Shown: positions 19,143 to 28,466, counted from the stretch's first letter. The stretch is 64,000 bases of DNA from Bradyrhizobium sp. BR 10289 (GCF_019455385.1 NZ_JACOFR010000005.1:1-64000); one strand, 5' to 3'. Notes: generated from the sequence alone by a model not told the origin. Program-made: numbers and translations.

Positions 19143-20069
19143 TTACCGTGTGATCGAAAGTTCGGCGGGCGCGCCGGTCAGCGTCCGCTTCGGCGAGCAG
19201 GTGATGATCATGATCGCCAGCGTCAGGATGTAGGGCGCGGCGTTGAAGAGGTGATAGCCGGAGGTGACGCCAACGGATTGAAGTGCCGGTCCCAGCGCCG
19301 CGGCGCCGCCGAAGGCGAGCGAGGCCCACAGGCAGAGCAGGGGATCCCAGCGCGCGAAGATCACGAGCGCGACCGCCGTGATGCCCTGCCCGGACGAGAG
19401 GCCCTCGTTCCAGCTGCCGGGATAGAACAGCGACAGGAACGAGCCGCCGATGCCGGCAAGAAAGCCGCCGACCATGGTGGCGCGCAGGCGGATCAGCAGC
19501 ACCGAATGGCCCATCGCACGCGCGGCATCAGAGCTCTCGCCTGCGGTGCGGATGAGCAGGCCCCAGCGTGTGGTGCGGAAGGCCCAGTAGAGGATCGGGG
19601 CCAGCGCGACGCCGATCAGAAAGAGGACGTTGACACGCAAGGCGGCGCGCACTTGCGGGACGTCGCTCCACCAGCCGAAATCGATCGCAGGCAGGCGCGG
19701 GGCCGTCGGCTCGATCAACGGCTTGCCGAGATAGAAGGCGAGGCCGGTACCGAACAGCATCAGGGCGATGCCGACGGCAACGTCGTTGACGCGCGGGAGC
19801 GAGCAGATGCCGGCATGGAGCGCGCCGAGCAGCGCACCGGTGATGCCGGCGGCGAGCACGCCCAACCACGGCGATCCCGTGACATAGGAGATGCCATAGG
19901 CGCTCATCGCTCCCATCACCAGCGTGCCCTCGAGGCCGAGATTGATGCGGCCGGAGCGCTCGGTGATGCATTCCCCCAAGCTCACGAACAGGAATGGCGT
20001 CGAGACGCGAATGGCGCCGCCGAGGACGGCGAGCGGGACGGTCCAGAGTCCGATCGATCCGTCTGCCAT
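19143..20069 (-). CDS. ABC transporter permease (importer 2, smaller permease)
   Basis: A 308-residue membrane protein of the BPD_transp_2 family with the ERSGRINLGLEGTLVMGAM segment near residue 38. Several hydrophobic helices and GHSVLLIRLRATMVGG near the coupling region follow. The ATG at 20069 overlaps the stop of the upstream permease by one base (TGATG). A longer open frame reaching 20741 is only the out-of-frame shadow of that permease. It pairs with the 370-residue permease to form the importer 2 channel. Confidence 0.88.
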   Translation of the reverse strand: MADGSIGLWTVPLAVLGGAIRVSTPFLFVSLGECITERSGRINLGLEGTLVMGAMSAYGISYVTGSPWLGVLAAGITGALLGALHAGICSLPRVNDVAVGIALMLFGTGLAFYLGKPLIEPTAPRLPAIDFGWWSDVPQVRAALRVNVLFLIGVALAPILYWAFRTTRWGLLIRTAGESSDAARAMGHSVLLIRLRATMVGGFLAGIGGSFLSLFYPGSWNEGLSSGQGITAVALVIFARWDPLLCLWASLAFGGAAALGPALQSVGVTSGYHLFNAAPYILTLAIMIITCSPKRTLTGAPAELSITR

Positions 20070-21181
20070 CAGGATTTTCCTTTCAGGAAACCGATGCGGC
20101 CGTAGAGCGCATCGCTGGCGAGCACGAAGACGAAGATGATGCCTTGCAGCACCAGCACGGAGGCGTCGGGCAATCCGAGGCGGCGTTGCAAGAGGCCGCC
20201 GCTGGCGCTGATGCCGCCGAGCAGGATCGCGACGGGGATGATGGCGAGCGGATTCTGCCGTGCGAGGAAGGCGACGAGGATGCCGGTGAAGCCATAACCT
20301 GCCGCGAGATTGGCGTTGGTGCGCCCCTGCACGGCGGCGACCTCGACCATGCCGGCAAGACCCGCGGCGCCCCCGGCGAGGAAGCAGACGGTGAGGATTA
20401 GCTTGCTGACGCCGAGACCGACGATTTTTGCGGCGCGGATGTTGCCGCCAGCGACGCGCGCGGCAAAGCCGAACACGGTGTGATAGATCAGGATGTAAGA
20501 CGCGATCGCTGCGATCAGTCCGAAGACGAGGCCCCAATGCACGTCGGTGCCGGGGATGGAACCGATCATGTTGGCGGCACCGATCTCGCGCGTGGACGGC
20601 TTGTTGAGGCTGGCGGGATCGCGCATCGCGCCTTCGACGAGATGATTGAGGATCGCAAGGCCGATATAGACGAGCAGCAGGCTCGAGATCGTCTCGTTGA
20701 CGCCGCGATACTGCCGCAAGGCCCCCGAGAGCATGATCCACAAGCCGCCACCGACGACGCCGGCGATGACCATGGCGATCTGCACGACGAGCGGCGGCAT
20801 GCCCTGGAGCGCGAGTGCGATGCTCGTCGCCGACAGCGCGCCGATCAGCAGCGCACCTTCGCCGCCGATGATGACCATGCCGAGCTGTGCGGGCAGCGCG
20901 GTGCAGAGCGCCGTGAGGATCAGGGGCGCCGCACGCGTCAGCGTGTTTTGCCAGGAGAACCAGGTGCCGAAGGCGCCCTGGTACATGTAGAAATAGAGGT
21001 CGAGCGGATTCTTGCCGAACAGCATGACGAAGATGCCGAACACCGCGAGCGCGCCGACGAGCGCCGCGCCCGGGATCAGGACATATTCGATCGTGCCGCC
21101 GTAGCGCTGGAGAAAGCCGGGATCGGCGGCCGGGGCAATCGCCCCGGCTGCTTCGGCAGAATCCGCTGCTTCCGATGTCAC
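20069..21181 (-). CDS. ABC transporter permease (importer 2, larger permease)
   Basis: A 370-residue inner-membrane protein with an Ala/Glu-rich cytoplasmic N-terminus (first 25 residues) and then about ten helices. The GKNPLDLYFYMYQGAFGTWF loop after TM1 and the PAQLGMVIIGGEGALLIGAL motif are typical of nucleoside-type ABC permeases. It overlaps the binding-protein gene by ATGA (21178-21181) and the next permease by one base. This points to tight translational coupling through the operon 22290 to 16413. Confidence 0.88.
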   Translation of the reverse strand: MTSEAADSAEAAGAIAPAADPGFLQRYGGTIEYVLIPGAALVGALAVFGIFVMLFGKNPLDLYFYMYQGAFGTWFSWQNTLTRAAPLILTALCTALPAQLGMVIIGGEGALLIGALSATSIALALQGMPPLVVQIAMVIAGVVGGGLWIMLSGALRQYRGVNETISSLLLVYIGLAILNHLVEGAMRDPASLNKPSTREIGAANMIGSIPGTDVHWGLVFGLIAAIASYILIYHTVFGFAARVAGGNIRAAKIVGLGVSKLILTVCFLAGGAAGLAGMVEVAAVQGRTNANLAAGYGFTGILVAFLARQNPLAIIPVAILLGGISASGGLLQRRLGLPDASVLVLQGIIFVFVLASDALYGRIGFLKGKS

Positions 21182-22290
21182 GAAGTCGCTCCGATCACGC
21201 CTTCGACGAGATAGTCCATCTTCTCGAGCTCAGGATCCTTCTGGCCACGATCGGTGCCGGCCGGGATGACGGTCTTGCCCTTGTTGTCCACGAGCCCGCC
21301 CTTGAAGATGGCAAACCCTTCCGCCGACAGGAACTTCGCCTTGGCCTCGTCGGCCGCCTTGCGTGCTTCGGCCGAGACGGCCTCGCCATAGGGCGAAGTC
21401 TTGACGATTTCCTCCTTCAGACCACCGCGATAGAAATTCGGGATGCCTTCACCCGTGGCGATCATCTTCACGAACTTCGGATAGAGCGCCTCCCAGTTCC
21501 ACTCGGCACCGGTGAGATAGGCTTTTGGCGCGAGCGGCGATTGATTGACGTGATAGCCGCAGACGAACGCGCCGCGGCGCGCGGCGTTCTCGACCATGGT
21601 CTTGGGACCATCGACGTGACAGGTCAGCACGTCCACGCCCTGGTCGATCAGGCTGTTGGTCGCTTCAGCCTCCTTGACCGGCATCGACCAGTCACCCGTG
21701 AAGATCACCTGCGTCGTCGCCTTCGGATTGACGGACTTGGCGCCAAGTTCGAAGGCATTGATGTTACGCAGCACCTGCGGGATTGGCTTCGCTGCAACGA
21801 AGCCGAGCTTGCTGCTCTTCGAGGTCAGGCCGGCGACGACGCCGGAGATGTACTGGGCCTCGTCGATATAGCCGAAATAGCTGCCGGCGTTCTTCGGGTC
21901 CTTGTCGCTCCAGAGGCCGCCGCAATGCTCGAAGCGCAGCTTCGGGTACTTGTTGGCCATCTTGATCATGTGCGGATTGTAGTAGCCGAACGAGGTCGGG
22001 AAGAGCAGCGTGGCGCCGTCGAGATTGATCATGGACTCGATGGTCTTCTCGACCGCGTCGGTCTCCGGCACCTTCTCTTCCTCGACCACCTTTAGGCCGG
22101 GGATCTTCTTCAGCGCCGCCGCACCTTGGGCGTGCGCCTGGTTGTAGCCGTAGTCATCGCGCGAGCCGACATAGATGAAGCCGATGGTGGTGTCGGCGGC
22201 GAAGGCCGGGCGCACGCCCGCTGCCGCGCCCAGAGTGAGAGCCGCGCCGCCTTGCAACAAATGACGTCGTGAAATCCTGCCAAAATCCAT
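21178..22290 (-). CDS. BMP-family ABC transporter substrate-binding protein (importer 2)
   Basis: A 370-residue periplasmic binding protein and first gene of the importer 2 operon. Its N-terminus carries a twin-arginine-like signal (ISRRHLLQGGAALTLG) ending ARPAFAA-like, unlike the Sec signal of importer 1, which suggests export in a folded state. The mature part shows IGFIYVGSRDDYGYNQAHAQ and FPTSFGYYNPHM, typical of the BMP/PnrA family. The start at 22290 follows GGGAGCGAGCA; a longer frame to 22368 has no signal. Likely ligands are purines, nucleosides or a ureide-like compound, inferred from the operon. Confidence 0.88.
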   Translation of the reverse strand: MDFGRISRRHLLQGGAALTLGAAAGVRPAFAADTTIGFIYVGSRDDYGYNQAHAQGAAALKKIPGLKVVEEEKVPETDAVEKTIESMINLDGATLLFPTSFGYYNPHMIKMANKYPKLRFEHCGGLWSDKDPKNAGSYFGYIDEAQYISGVVAGLTSKSSKLGFVAAKPIPQVLRNINAFELGAKSVNPKATTQVIFTGDWSMPVKEAEATNSLIDQGVDVLTCHVDGPKTMVENAARRGAFVCGYHVNQSPLAPKAYLTGAEWNWEALYPKFVKMIATGEGIPNFYRGGLKEEIVKTSPYGEAVSAEARKAADEAKAKFLSAEGFAIFKGGLVDNKGKTVIPAGTDRGQKDPELEKMDYLVEGVIGATS

Positions 22291-22695
22291 TGCTCGCTCC
22301 CTTGGCGGGTGCCCCGCCTTAATCTCGCGGCCGCGCCGGTCTGGCGGAGCCAGGATAAGATGTCGCAAGCTTCATGCCAGAGGCTACGAAGCGTGCATTT
22401 CCAATTAAATGATTGATATACCTATTGTATTTTTACATTCGGATTCTTGGTCAGGAAATCAGCAGATTAATTTATGAGCTGTTTTTCATGATTGTATGCA
22501 GTTGAGTTAAGCAATTTTGGCGGACGCTGACATGTGCATGACCGACGCCGGACGGTCTGCCGGTAAGGCGCATTCATGCTAACCACGCGCTGGTTGGGAT
22601 GATGCCGCTGCATGATTTTGCTGGCACCGAACTTGTATCGATTGTCGCCAGGGCCGCCGCCGCTGCGGCCCCTCGAAGATGGAAAGCTCGCCGAG
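22291..22695. promoter_or_regulatory. divergent regulatory region between importer 2 operon and amidohydrolase
   Basis: About 400 bp without a convincing gene. An AT-rich block at 22395-22510 (for example TTAAATGATTGATATACC) stands out against the GC-rich background and probably holds promoters for the leftward importer 2 operon and the rightward allantoate amidohydrolase gene. No operator could be defined. Confidence 0.4.
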
Positions 22696-23958
22696 ATGGG
22701 TGCTGGTAACGCCGTTCACGATGCATCGCTCGGCCACGAGATCGTCCGGCGCATCAACGAGCTCGGGTCTATCTCGGAAGACCCCGAAAAGCTCACACGT
22801 ATCTATCTGAGCAAGGAGTTGCGGACTGCCGCTGAGCTTATCCTCGGCTGGATGCGCGAGGCCGGCATGAGCGCGCATCTCGATGCCATCGGCAATGTCT
22901 GCGGCCGCTACGAGGGCGAGCGGCCGGGTGCACCCTGCCTGATGCTGGGTTCGCACTACGACACCGTGCGCGATGCCGGCAAATGGGACGGGCCGCTGGG
23001 GGTGATCACGGCGATCTCCTGCGTCGCCGATCTCAATCGCCGCGGCAAGCGCCTGTCGTTTGCGATTGAGGTGATCGGCTTTGCCGACGAGGAGGGCGTG
23101 CGTTTTGCGTCCACTCTGCTCGGCAGCCGCGCGGTGGCCGGCACTTTTGACGAGAGCGTCTTGAATACGCGAGATCGGGACGGCGTCTCGATGCGCGATG
23201 CGCTCGTGACGTTTGGCCTCGATCCCGACCATATCGGCGCGGCCGCGCGCGCCCGGCGCGAGCTGCTTGGCTATCTCGAATTGCACATCGAGCAGGGGCC
23301 GGTGTTGGAAGCGCAGAATCTCCCCGTCGGCGTCGTCACCGCCATTGCGGGCGCCACGCGGCTTGCCGCGCGGCTGACCGGCATGGCCGGTCACGCCGGC
23401 ACCGTGCCGATGGCTCTGCGGCGCGATGCACTCGCGGGCGCTGCCGAATGCATCGGCGCCATCGAACAGTTCTGCCGCACCGACGAGGCCGGGCTGGTCG
23501 GCACCGTCGGCTACATTCAGGCACGGCCCGGCGCGACCAACGTCATTCCCGGCGAGGTGTCGTTCACCATCGACATGCGCGCGCCGACCGACATGCACCG
23601 CAAGCGCGCGGTCGCAGATGTCGTCAGGCAGATCGAAGCGATCGCAAAGCGCCGTCAACTGGCGCTCCAGCTCGACGTCACCCACGAGAACCGCACGGCG
23701 CCTTGCGCGCCCTGGCTGAAAGACCAGATCGCGCAGGCGATCGCCGCGGAAGGTTTGGCCGTCTTCGATCTGCCGAGCGGGGCGGGGCATGACGGCATGG
23801 CGATGATCGATATCGCCGATGTCGGCATGATCTTCGTCCGTTGCCGCGGCGGCATCAGCCATCATCCGGACGAGCATGTCGAGCTTGCGGACGTCGATGC
23901 CGGCGCGCGAGTGCTGCTGCGGGTGATCGAGAATTTCAAGCCGCGGGAGGGCCGCTGA
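22696..23958 (+). CDS. allC: allantoate amidohydrolase (M20 family)
   Basis: A protein of about 420 residues of the M20/hydantoinase-carbamoylase group. Metal-site motifs include GSHYDTVRDAGKWDGPLGV (His87, Asp98), FADEEGVRF and a C-terminal SGAGHDGMAM with RGGISHHPDE. The product is expected to hydrolyse allantoate, the PuuE product, to ureidoglycine or ureidoglycolate with release of ammonia. Carbamoylase activity on related N-carbamoyl amino acids is the alternative. The start is uncertain: ATG 22696 gives the usual family N-terminus, while ATG 22612 adds 28 Pro-rich residues. It is divergent from importer 2. Confidence 0.85.
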   Translation: MGAGNAVHDASLGHEIVRRINELGSISEDPEKLTRIYLSKELRTAAELILGWMREAGMSAHLDAIGNVCGRYEGERPGAPCLMLGSHYDTVRDAGKWDGPLGVITAISCVADLNRRGKRLSFAIEVIGFADEEGVRFASTLLGSRAVAGTFDESVLNTRDRDGVSMRDALVTFGLDPDHIGAAARARRELLGYLELHIEQGPVLEAQNLPVGVVTAIAGATRLAARLTGMAGHAGTVPMALRRDALAGAAECIGAIEQFCRTDEAGLVGTVGYIQARPGATNVIPGEVSFTIDMRAPTDMHRKRAVADVVRQIEAIAKRRQLALQLDVTHENRTAPCAPWLKDQIAQAIAAEGLAVFDLPSGAGHDGMAMIDIADVGMIFVRCRGGISHHPDEHVELADVDAGARVLLRVIENFKPREGR

Positions 23959-24050
23959 CCGCCGGGAGCCCGGAAGTCACCGGGTAGAGACACGAATCGG
24001 ACAGGTGTAAACGGTAACCGGCACCACGTGACATCAATCGATTGACGCAG

Positions 24051-25424
24051 ATGAACAGCGACATCTCCTTTCCCCCACACCGTGAGAACCGCTTCTATCA
24101 GGGCGCGGCTGCGACGTTCGTCGCCAATGCTCTTCAGGCGATCAATTTTCTCGGTGATCGGTTCATGAGGAAGTCGCCTCATTCGCTGTCGGCGATCGAG
24201 GATCTTTACCGGCATTCGATGGACAGTGCCTTTTCGGTGACCGAGGCTTTCCTCGTCACGGGCGCACCGCATGCCTCCGCCTACTACCCGCGCGATTTCG
24301 CCTGGTTCTATCCTGACGTGCTCGACCCCGAGACCATCATGGATGCGCAGGATGCGGTGCGCCGGGCGCGCCTGCTCGATAAAAGCGTCCGCCTGCTGCT
24401 CGAGGCCGTTCGCGCCGACGTCGTCACGACCACCATCGTCCCGGCGGGGCGCTGCCGGTATCTCGGCGTCAACTATTTCTCGCGGCCCTCGGATACGCTG
24501 CTCGGCATTCTCGCCGGCCTGCAGCAGATGCTTTCAGCCGAGGAACGGGCGTCGTCCTATCTGGCGATGTCGCAATGTGCGCATGCCGGCCGCCTGCTGC
24601 TGGCCGAATACGGCGGCGATCTGAAGCGCGCGATCCTGAAGCTCGCAAGCGAGCTGGAGCCGTTCGAGGCCGACGGCACCAGATATTTGCTGTGCGACGC
24701 GAGCGGCCCTCGCTCTGCGGCGACGGATACCCGTGCCGAGCGCCGGCGCTTTGTCACCAATGCTTGCGTCTACACGACGTTCGCGTGGAGCGTGCAGCTT
24801 GGCGTCGTCGACGAGAACGAGCTGAAGCGGCTGCTTGGGCGCGATCTCGCGCAATACAAGCGGGATCTGCTCTGCCTGTTCGGCAAGGACGGCTATATCA
24901 GGCATTCGCTGGATGGCTGGGCGGGATCTCCGGCGTCGTTGGTGGCGCTGGACTTCGTCAGCGTGCATCGCGGCTTCTGGAATATGAGCGATGCCGGCGA
25001 GCGCACGCTGTTCGCGGCGACGACGGACCTGATCATCGCGGAGCCGCGATTCCGCATCCCCAGCACATTTCATTTCCTGGTCTCCGCGGATAATCCGCGG
25101 AACAAGATGATCCACAAGATTGCGGCGCCGGCCTATCAGGGACGTTCCTCGTGGCCGACGTTCAACGTCGAGTTCGCGGATCGCATGCTGGACTTCGATG
25201 AAGCCTCGGGGAGCGATACCTATCGGGCCTGTGCGCAGGGAATCTTGAAGGACATCCGGACCGCGACCGAGGTCCATGGCGGATATCAGGAGCTGATATC
25301 GGAGCAGGGCCTCAAATATCGGACCTGGGCCTATAAGGGCGCGGTGGCGCATTCCTGGTTTCCGCGCTTCCTGTCCGTCTGGAGGAGGGCGTATGGAACG
25401 CCGCTCCTCCAGTGGAATGATTGA
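24051..25424 (+). CDS. conserved protein, possibly a six-hairpin glycosidase-like fold
   Basis: A 457-residue soluble protein without a signal peptide. Aromatic-rich segments such as SAYYPRDFAWFYPD and the C-terminal RTWAYKGAVAHSWFPRF, together with the alternating helical pattern, recall alpha/alpha-barrel glycoside hydrolases. The resemblance is qualitative and no catalytic pair is assigned. ATG at 24051 is preferred over a TTG nine bases earlier. The gene stands alone, 92 nt after the amidohydrolase, and converges on dctA with a 10 bp gap. Function unknown. Confidence 0.75.
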   Translation: MNSDISFPPHRENRFYQGAAATFVANALQAINFLGDRFMRKSPHSLSAIEDLYRHSMDSAFSVTEAFLVTGAPHASAYYPRDFAWFYPDVLDPETIMDAQDAVRRARLLDKSVRLLLEAVRADVVTTTIVPAGRCRYLGVNYFSRPSDTLLGILAGLQQMLSAEERASSYLAMSQCAHAGRLLLAEYGGDLKRAILKLASELEPFEADGTRYLLCDASGPRSAATDTRAERRRFVTNACVYTTFAWSVQLGVVDENELKRLLGRDLAQYKRDLLCLFGKDGYIRHSLDGWAGSPASLVALDFVSVHRGFWNMSDAGERTLFAATTDLIIAEPRFRIPSTFHFLVSADNPRNKMIHKIAAPAYQGRSSWPTFNVEFADRMLDFDEASGSDTYRACAQGILKDIRTATEVHGGYQELISEQGLKYRTWAYKGAVAHSWFPRFLSVWRRAYGTPLLQWND

Positions 25425-25434
25425 TCCGCGGAAA

Positions 25435-26754
25435 TTAGCCCGCCGTCACGTCGACCAGCTCGCCGCCTTCGAGAACCTTGGCGGCCTTGGCGCGGTCGAG
25501 GTCGCCTTCCCACGCGGCCACGACGACCGTGGCGACGCAATTGCCGACGAGGTTGCCGACCGCGCGGGCCATGCCGATGAACCAGTCCACCGACAGCACT
25601 AACACGAGGCCGATCGCGGGGATGCTCGGCACCGCATTAAGCGTTGCGGCTAGGATCACGATCGCCGAGCCCGGCACGCCGTGCGCGCCCTTTGAAGTGA
25701 TCAGGGAGACGCCGAGCACCAGCAGAAGATCGCCGAAGGAGAGCGGCGTGTTGGTCGCCTGCGCGATGAACACGACGGCGAGCGTCAGATAGATCGAGAA
25801 GGCGTCGAGGTTGAAGGAATAGCCGGTCGGAATGACGAGGCCGACCACGGAATCCTTCACGCCCATCCGCTCCAGCTTCTTCATGATCTGCGGCAGCACC
25901 GCATCTGACGAGGCGGTCGCAAGCACGATGGTCAGCTCCTCGCGCAGATAGGCGAGGAATTTGAGGATATTGATGCCGGCGAGCGCCATCACGCTGCCGA
26001 GCACGCCCAGCACGAAGATGCCGACCGAGACGTAGAACAGCATCACCAGCGACACGAGCTGTTTCAGCGAGCCGACGCCGTATTTGCCGACGGTGTAGGC
26101 GACCGCGCCGAGCACACCGAGTGGCGCCACGCGAACGATGAGCCCCATGACACGGAACAGCACGGTGGAGGCCGCGTCGATCATGTTGGTGACGAGCGCA
26201 CCCTTCTCGCCGCCGACGAGCGCGAGGCCGACGCCGAACAGCACGGCGAAGAACAGCACCTGGAGCACGTCATTGCGCGACAGCGCGTCAAACGAGGTAG
26301 TCGGAATCACGTTCATCAGGAAGGCGCCGATGCCGCCGCCGGCCAGCTTGTGGGCGTTGTCGGCATAGGTGTTGAGGGCCTTGGCATCCAAAGTCGAGGG
26401 ATCGATATTCATGCCGTGACCGGGGCCGAACAGATAGGCGAGCAGCAGGCCGACCACGAGGGCAACGGTGGTCATCACCTCGAAATAGACCAGCGCCTTG
26501 ACGCCGACCCGACCGACCTTCTTGAGGTCACCGGCGCCGGCAATGCCGTGCACGACAACGCAGAACACGATCGGCGCCACAATCATCGAGATCAGCTTCA
26601 GAAAGGCGTCGCTGAGAATCTTGAGCCCGATGGCGAAGTCCGGGACGACCATGCCCAAGATGACGCCAAGCACCAGCGCGGCGAGGACCTGGACGAACAG
26701 CGAGGTATAGAGCGGCTTGGTCTCGGCGGCCGGCGCCGCGGCAATGGTCGACAT
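25435..26754 (-). CDS. dctA: C4-dicarboxylate transporter DctA
   Basis: A 439-residue proton/sodium-dependent dicarboxylate symporter of the DAACS family. Hallmarks include ISMIVAPIVFCVVVHGIA, the serine-rich ATASSDAVLPQIMKK hairpin loop, GYSFNLDAFSIYLTLAV and SKGAHGVPGSAIVILAATL. It takes up succinate, fumarate and malate across the inner membrane, the main carbon source of rhizobial bacteroids. The gene follows the formamidase gene on the same strand with an 84 bp gap containing a perfect inverted repeat that abuts the ribosome site. Whether this paralogue is the symbiotic DctA cannot be told. Confidence 0.93.
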   Translation of the reverse strand: MSTIAAAPAAETKPLYTSLFVQVLAALVLGVILGMVVPDFAIGLKILSDAFLKLISMIVAPIVFCVVVHGIAGAGDLKKVGRVGVKALVYFEVMTTVALVVGLLLAYLFGPGHGMNIDPSTLDAKALNTYADNAHKLAGGGIGAFLMNVIPTTSFDALSRNDVLQVLFFAVLFGVGLALVGGEKGALVTNMIDAASTVLFRVMGLIVRVAPLGVLGAVAYTVGKYGVGSLKQLVSLVMLFYVSVGIFVLGVLGSVMALAGINILKFLAYLREELTIVLATASSDAVLPQIMKKLERMGVKDSVVGLVIPTGYSFNLDAFSIYLTLAVVFIAQATNTPLSFGDLLLVLGVSLITSKGAHGVPGSAIVILAATLNAVPSIPAIGLVLVLSVDWFIGMARAVGNLVGNCVATVVVAAWEGDLDRAKAAKVLEGGELVDVTAG

Positions 26755-26764
26755 GAGAATACCC

Positions 26765-26794
26765 CCGTTTTTGACGTCTCGATGTCAAAAACGG
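26765..26794 (-). promoter_or_regulatory. perfect 11-bp inverted repeat abutting the dctA ribosome site
   Basis: CCGTTTTTGAC (26765-26775) and GTCAAAAACGG (26784-26794) are perfect inverted copies around GTCTCGAT. On the coding strand the stem ends in CGG directly followed by GGG, which together form the GGGGG Shine-Dalgarno stretch just before dctA. It may act as an operator, a terminator for the formamidase transcript, or a translational hairpin; no U-tract follows, which argues against a classical terminator. Confidence 0.6.
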
Positions 26795-26838
26795 AGCAAC
26801 TCCCGTGCCAGAATGTCGCGGTTTCCGCTCGAAATGGT

Positions 26839-27852
26839 CTATTCCGCCGCCTTCGCCGTCTTGCCGAACATCCGTGTCGGCGCCGGGAAGCCGCAGGAGG
26901 TGCCGTCGGTGACCTTCACCTGATCCTCCCAGGGGAGGCGGTAGGTGCCCGCGACCATGTCCTGCATGAAAGTGTACGGGCAGTCCATCGCGCCGCCCTT
27001 CACCGCGACGTAGCCGCGGTGCCAGAGCTGGTAGATGTTGTTCTCGACGCCCCAGTTGATGCGGGCTTCGCGCACGAGATCGGGGCGGACTTCGGCGGTG
27101 ATGATCTCGTCGGCGCGACCGGTGGTGCCGTGTGCCAGCACAGTCCCATCGAAATTGACGATCATGCCTTCGCCCATGGAATCGAACGAGCCGTCCGAGC
27201 CGCACATGCAGACATTCGCCGTGACCATCAGGTTCTGGAATGAATTGGCCTGGTTGGTGAAGCGCCAGGCGTCGCGGATCGGCGCGGTGTAGCCGGCGGT
27301 GCGGATCATGACCTCAGCGCCCTTGTAGGCGCATTCCCGCGCCATTTCCGGGAACATGCCGTCGTGGCAGATGATCAGCGCGATCTTGGCGCCTTTCGGT
27401 CCCTCGATCACGGGAATGCCGATATCACCGGGTTCCCACGGCTCGACCGGAATCCAGGGATGGAGTTTGCGATAATAGAGCTTGATCTCGCCGTGGTCGT
27501 CGATGATCAGGCCTGAGTTGTAGGGATTGCCGTGCGGGTTGAACTCCATGATGGAGAAGCAGCCCCAGATCCTGTTATCGATGCATGCCTTCTTGAACGC
27601 AGCGACCTCGGGCCCGTCGAGCCGGCACATGATCTCGGGATTGATGTCCATCGAGAGGCCGTGCAGCGAATATTCGGGGAACACCACCAGATCCATGGTG
27701 GAGAGATTGCGGCGGGCCTTGCCGACCATCCACACGATGCGCTCGGTCTGTCTGGCGAGATCGGCGCGGGTCACGACGCTCGGCAGCTGCAATTGGACCA
27801 GCCCGATGACCACGCCCTCGGGCGATTTGTTCAATCCGCCAAGCCCGTTCAT
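26839..27852 (-). CDS. amiF: formamidase AmiF
   Basis: A 337-residue nitrilase-superfamily amidase that resembles Helicobacter AmiF over its length: FPEYSLHGL, YYRKLHPWIPVEPWEPGD, CHDGMFPEMARECAYKG, RINWGVENNIYQLWHRGY. The catalytic triad would be Glu60, Lys129 and Cys162. It converts formamide to formate and ammonia in the cytoplasm. The C-terminal LPWEDQVKVTDG segment separates it from the aliphatic amidase AmiE. It likely contributes ammonia together with the neighbouring ureide genes; dctA lies downstream on the same strand. Confidence 0.92.
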   Translation of the reverse strand: MNGLGGLNKSPEGVVIGLVQLQLPSVVTRADLARQTERIVWMVGKARRNLSTMDLVVFPEYSLHGLSMDINPEIMCRLDGPEVAAFKKACIDNRIWGCFSIMEFNPHGNPYNSGLIIDDHGEIKLYYRKLHPWIPVEPWEPGDIGIPVIEGPKGAKIALIICHDGMFPEMARECAYKGAEVMIRTAGYTAPIRDAWRFTNQANSFQNLMVTANVCMCGSDGSFDSMGEGMIVNFDGTVLAHGTTGRADEIITAEVRPDLVREARINWGVENNIYQLWHRGYVAVKGGAMDCPYTFMQDMVAGTYRLPWEDQVKVTDGTSCGFPAPTRMFGKTAKAAE

Positions 27853-27980
27853 GACCAGCTCCCTTACCTATCTGGCGCGGCGTCGTTGCGCGCTCGTTTC
27901 CGAACAGAGCAAATCCGATTTTGGCGATGGGCAAAAGTCTATTTTTCAGGCGCCAGGCGATCGGCGGGCTCGCGCATCGA

Positions 27981-28171
27981 TATGATCGATCTCGTCAATG
28001 CGGTTTCTGTTCGGTCCATGTTCACGCCGGTGCTGGTGGCGCGGCGATGCCTGCGGTGCTGATCCTGTCGATCGCGCTGGAAGTGGCGCTCGGTCCCAGA
28101 TTCCGGCGATGGTGTGGGGGCTCGGTATTGTGTTCATCGCTTACGCGATCGTGACCGCGCAGATTTTTTGA
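27981..28171 (+). pseudogene. possible frameshifted small membrane protein
   Basis: Two adjacent frames look like parts of one small protein. From ATG 27981 the first frame reads MIDLVNAVSVRSMFTPVLVA and stops at about 28062. In another frame, the stretch up to 28171 reads DRAGSGARSQIPAMVWGLG followed by a hydrophobic IVFIAYAIVTAQIF and stop. A single-base change near 28035-28045 would join an N-terminal part to a C-terminal transmembrane helix. An independent 20-residue peptide starting at ATG 28109 is the alternative. Family not recognised. Confidence 0.3.
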
Positions 28172-28179
28172 CGCATGCG

Positions 28180-28401
28180 TCAGGCGGCGAGGTCCAGCAA
28201 ACGGCATGATCCGCGCACCAGCGCCTTGCGTCCGATCGGTGTCATCGTTGGTACGCCGTCATTGACTACGACAAGGCCGAGCGCGACCAGGCTTTGGACG
28301 ACATATGCCTTCGAGGAACGACTATTCGACATCGGATTGCGGAGCGCCTTCAGCGCTTCCCACTGGTCGGATGAAAGATCGAAGTCGAAATCGTTGCTCA
28401 T
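28180..28401 (-). CDS. small conserved protein, possible winged-helix fragment
   Basis: A 73-residue acidic protein. The pattern SSDQWEALKALR, SRSSKAYVVQSLVALGLVVV and PTMTPIGRKALVRG is like a compact winged helix, in which a recognition helix is followed by a wing ending in G-x-x-AL. No catalytic residues are seen. It has no operon partner. DNA binding is only a structural guess. Confidence 0.55.
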   Translation of the reverse strand: MSNDFDFDLSSDQWEALKALRNPMSNSRSSKAYVVQSLVALGLVVVNDGVPTMTPIGRKALVRGSCRLLDLAA

Positions 28402-28466
28402 GTTGCCTCAAGCGATCGTGCCGCGCGCCCCTGTTAGCGGCGCTGCATGAAGACCATGCGACGACA

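Noticed and set aside
20070..20741. Extension of the smaller importer 2 permease to a start at 20741
   Set aside because: The extra part is the out-of-frame reading of the larger permease gene; the ATG at 20069 with TGATG overlap gives the normal family length.
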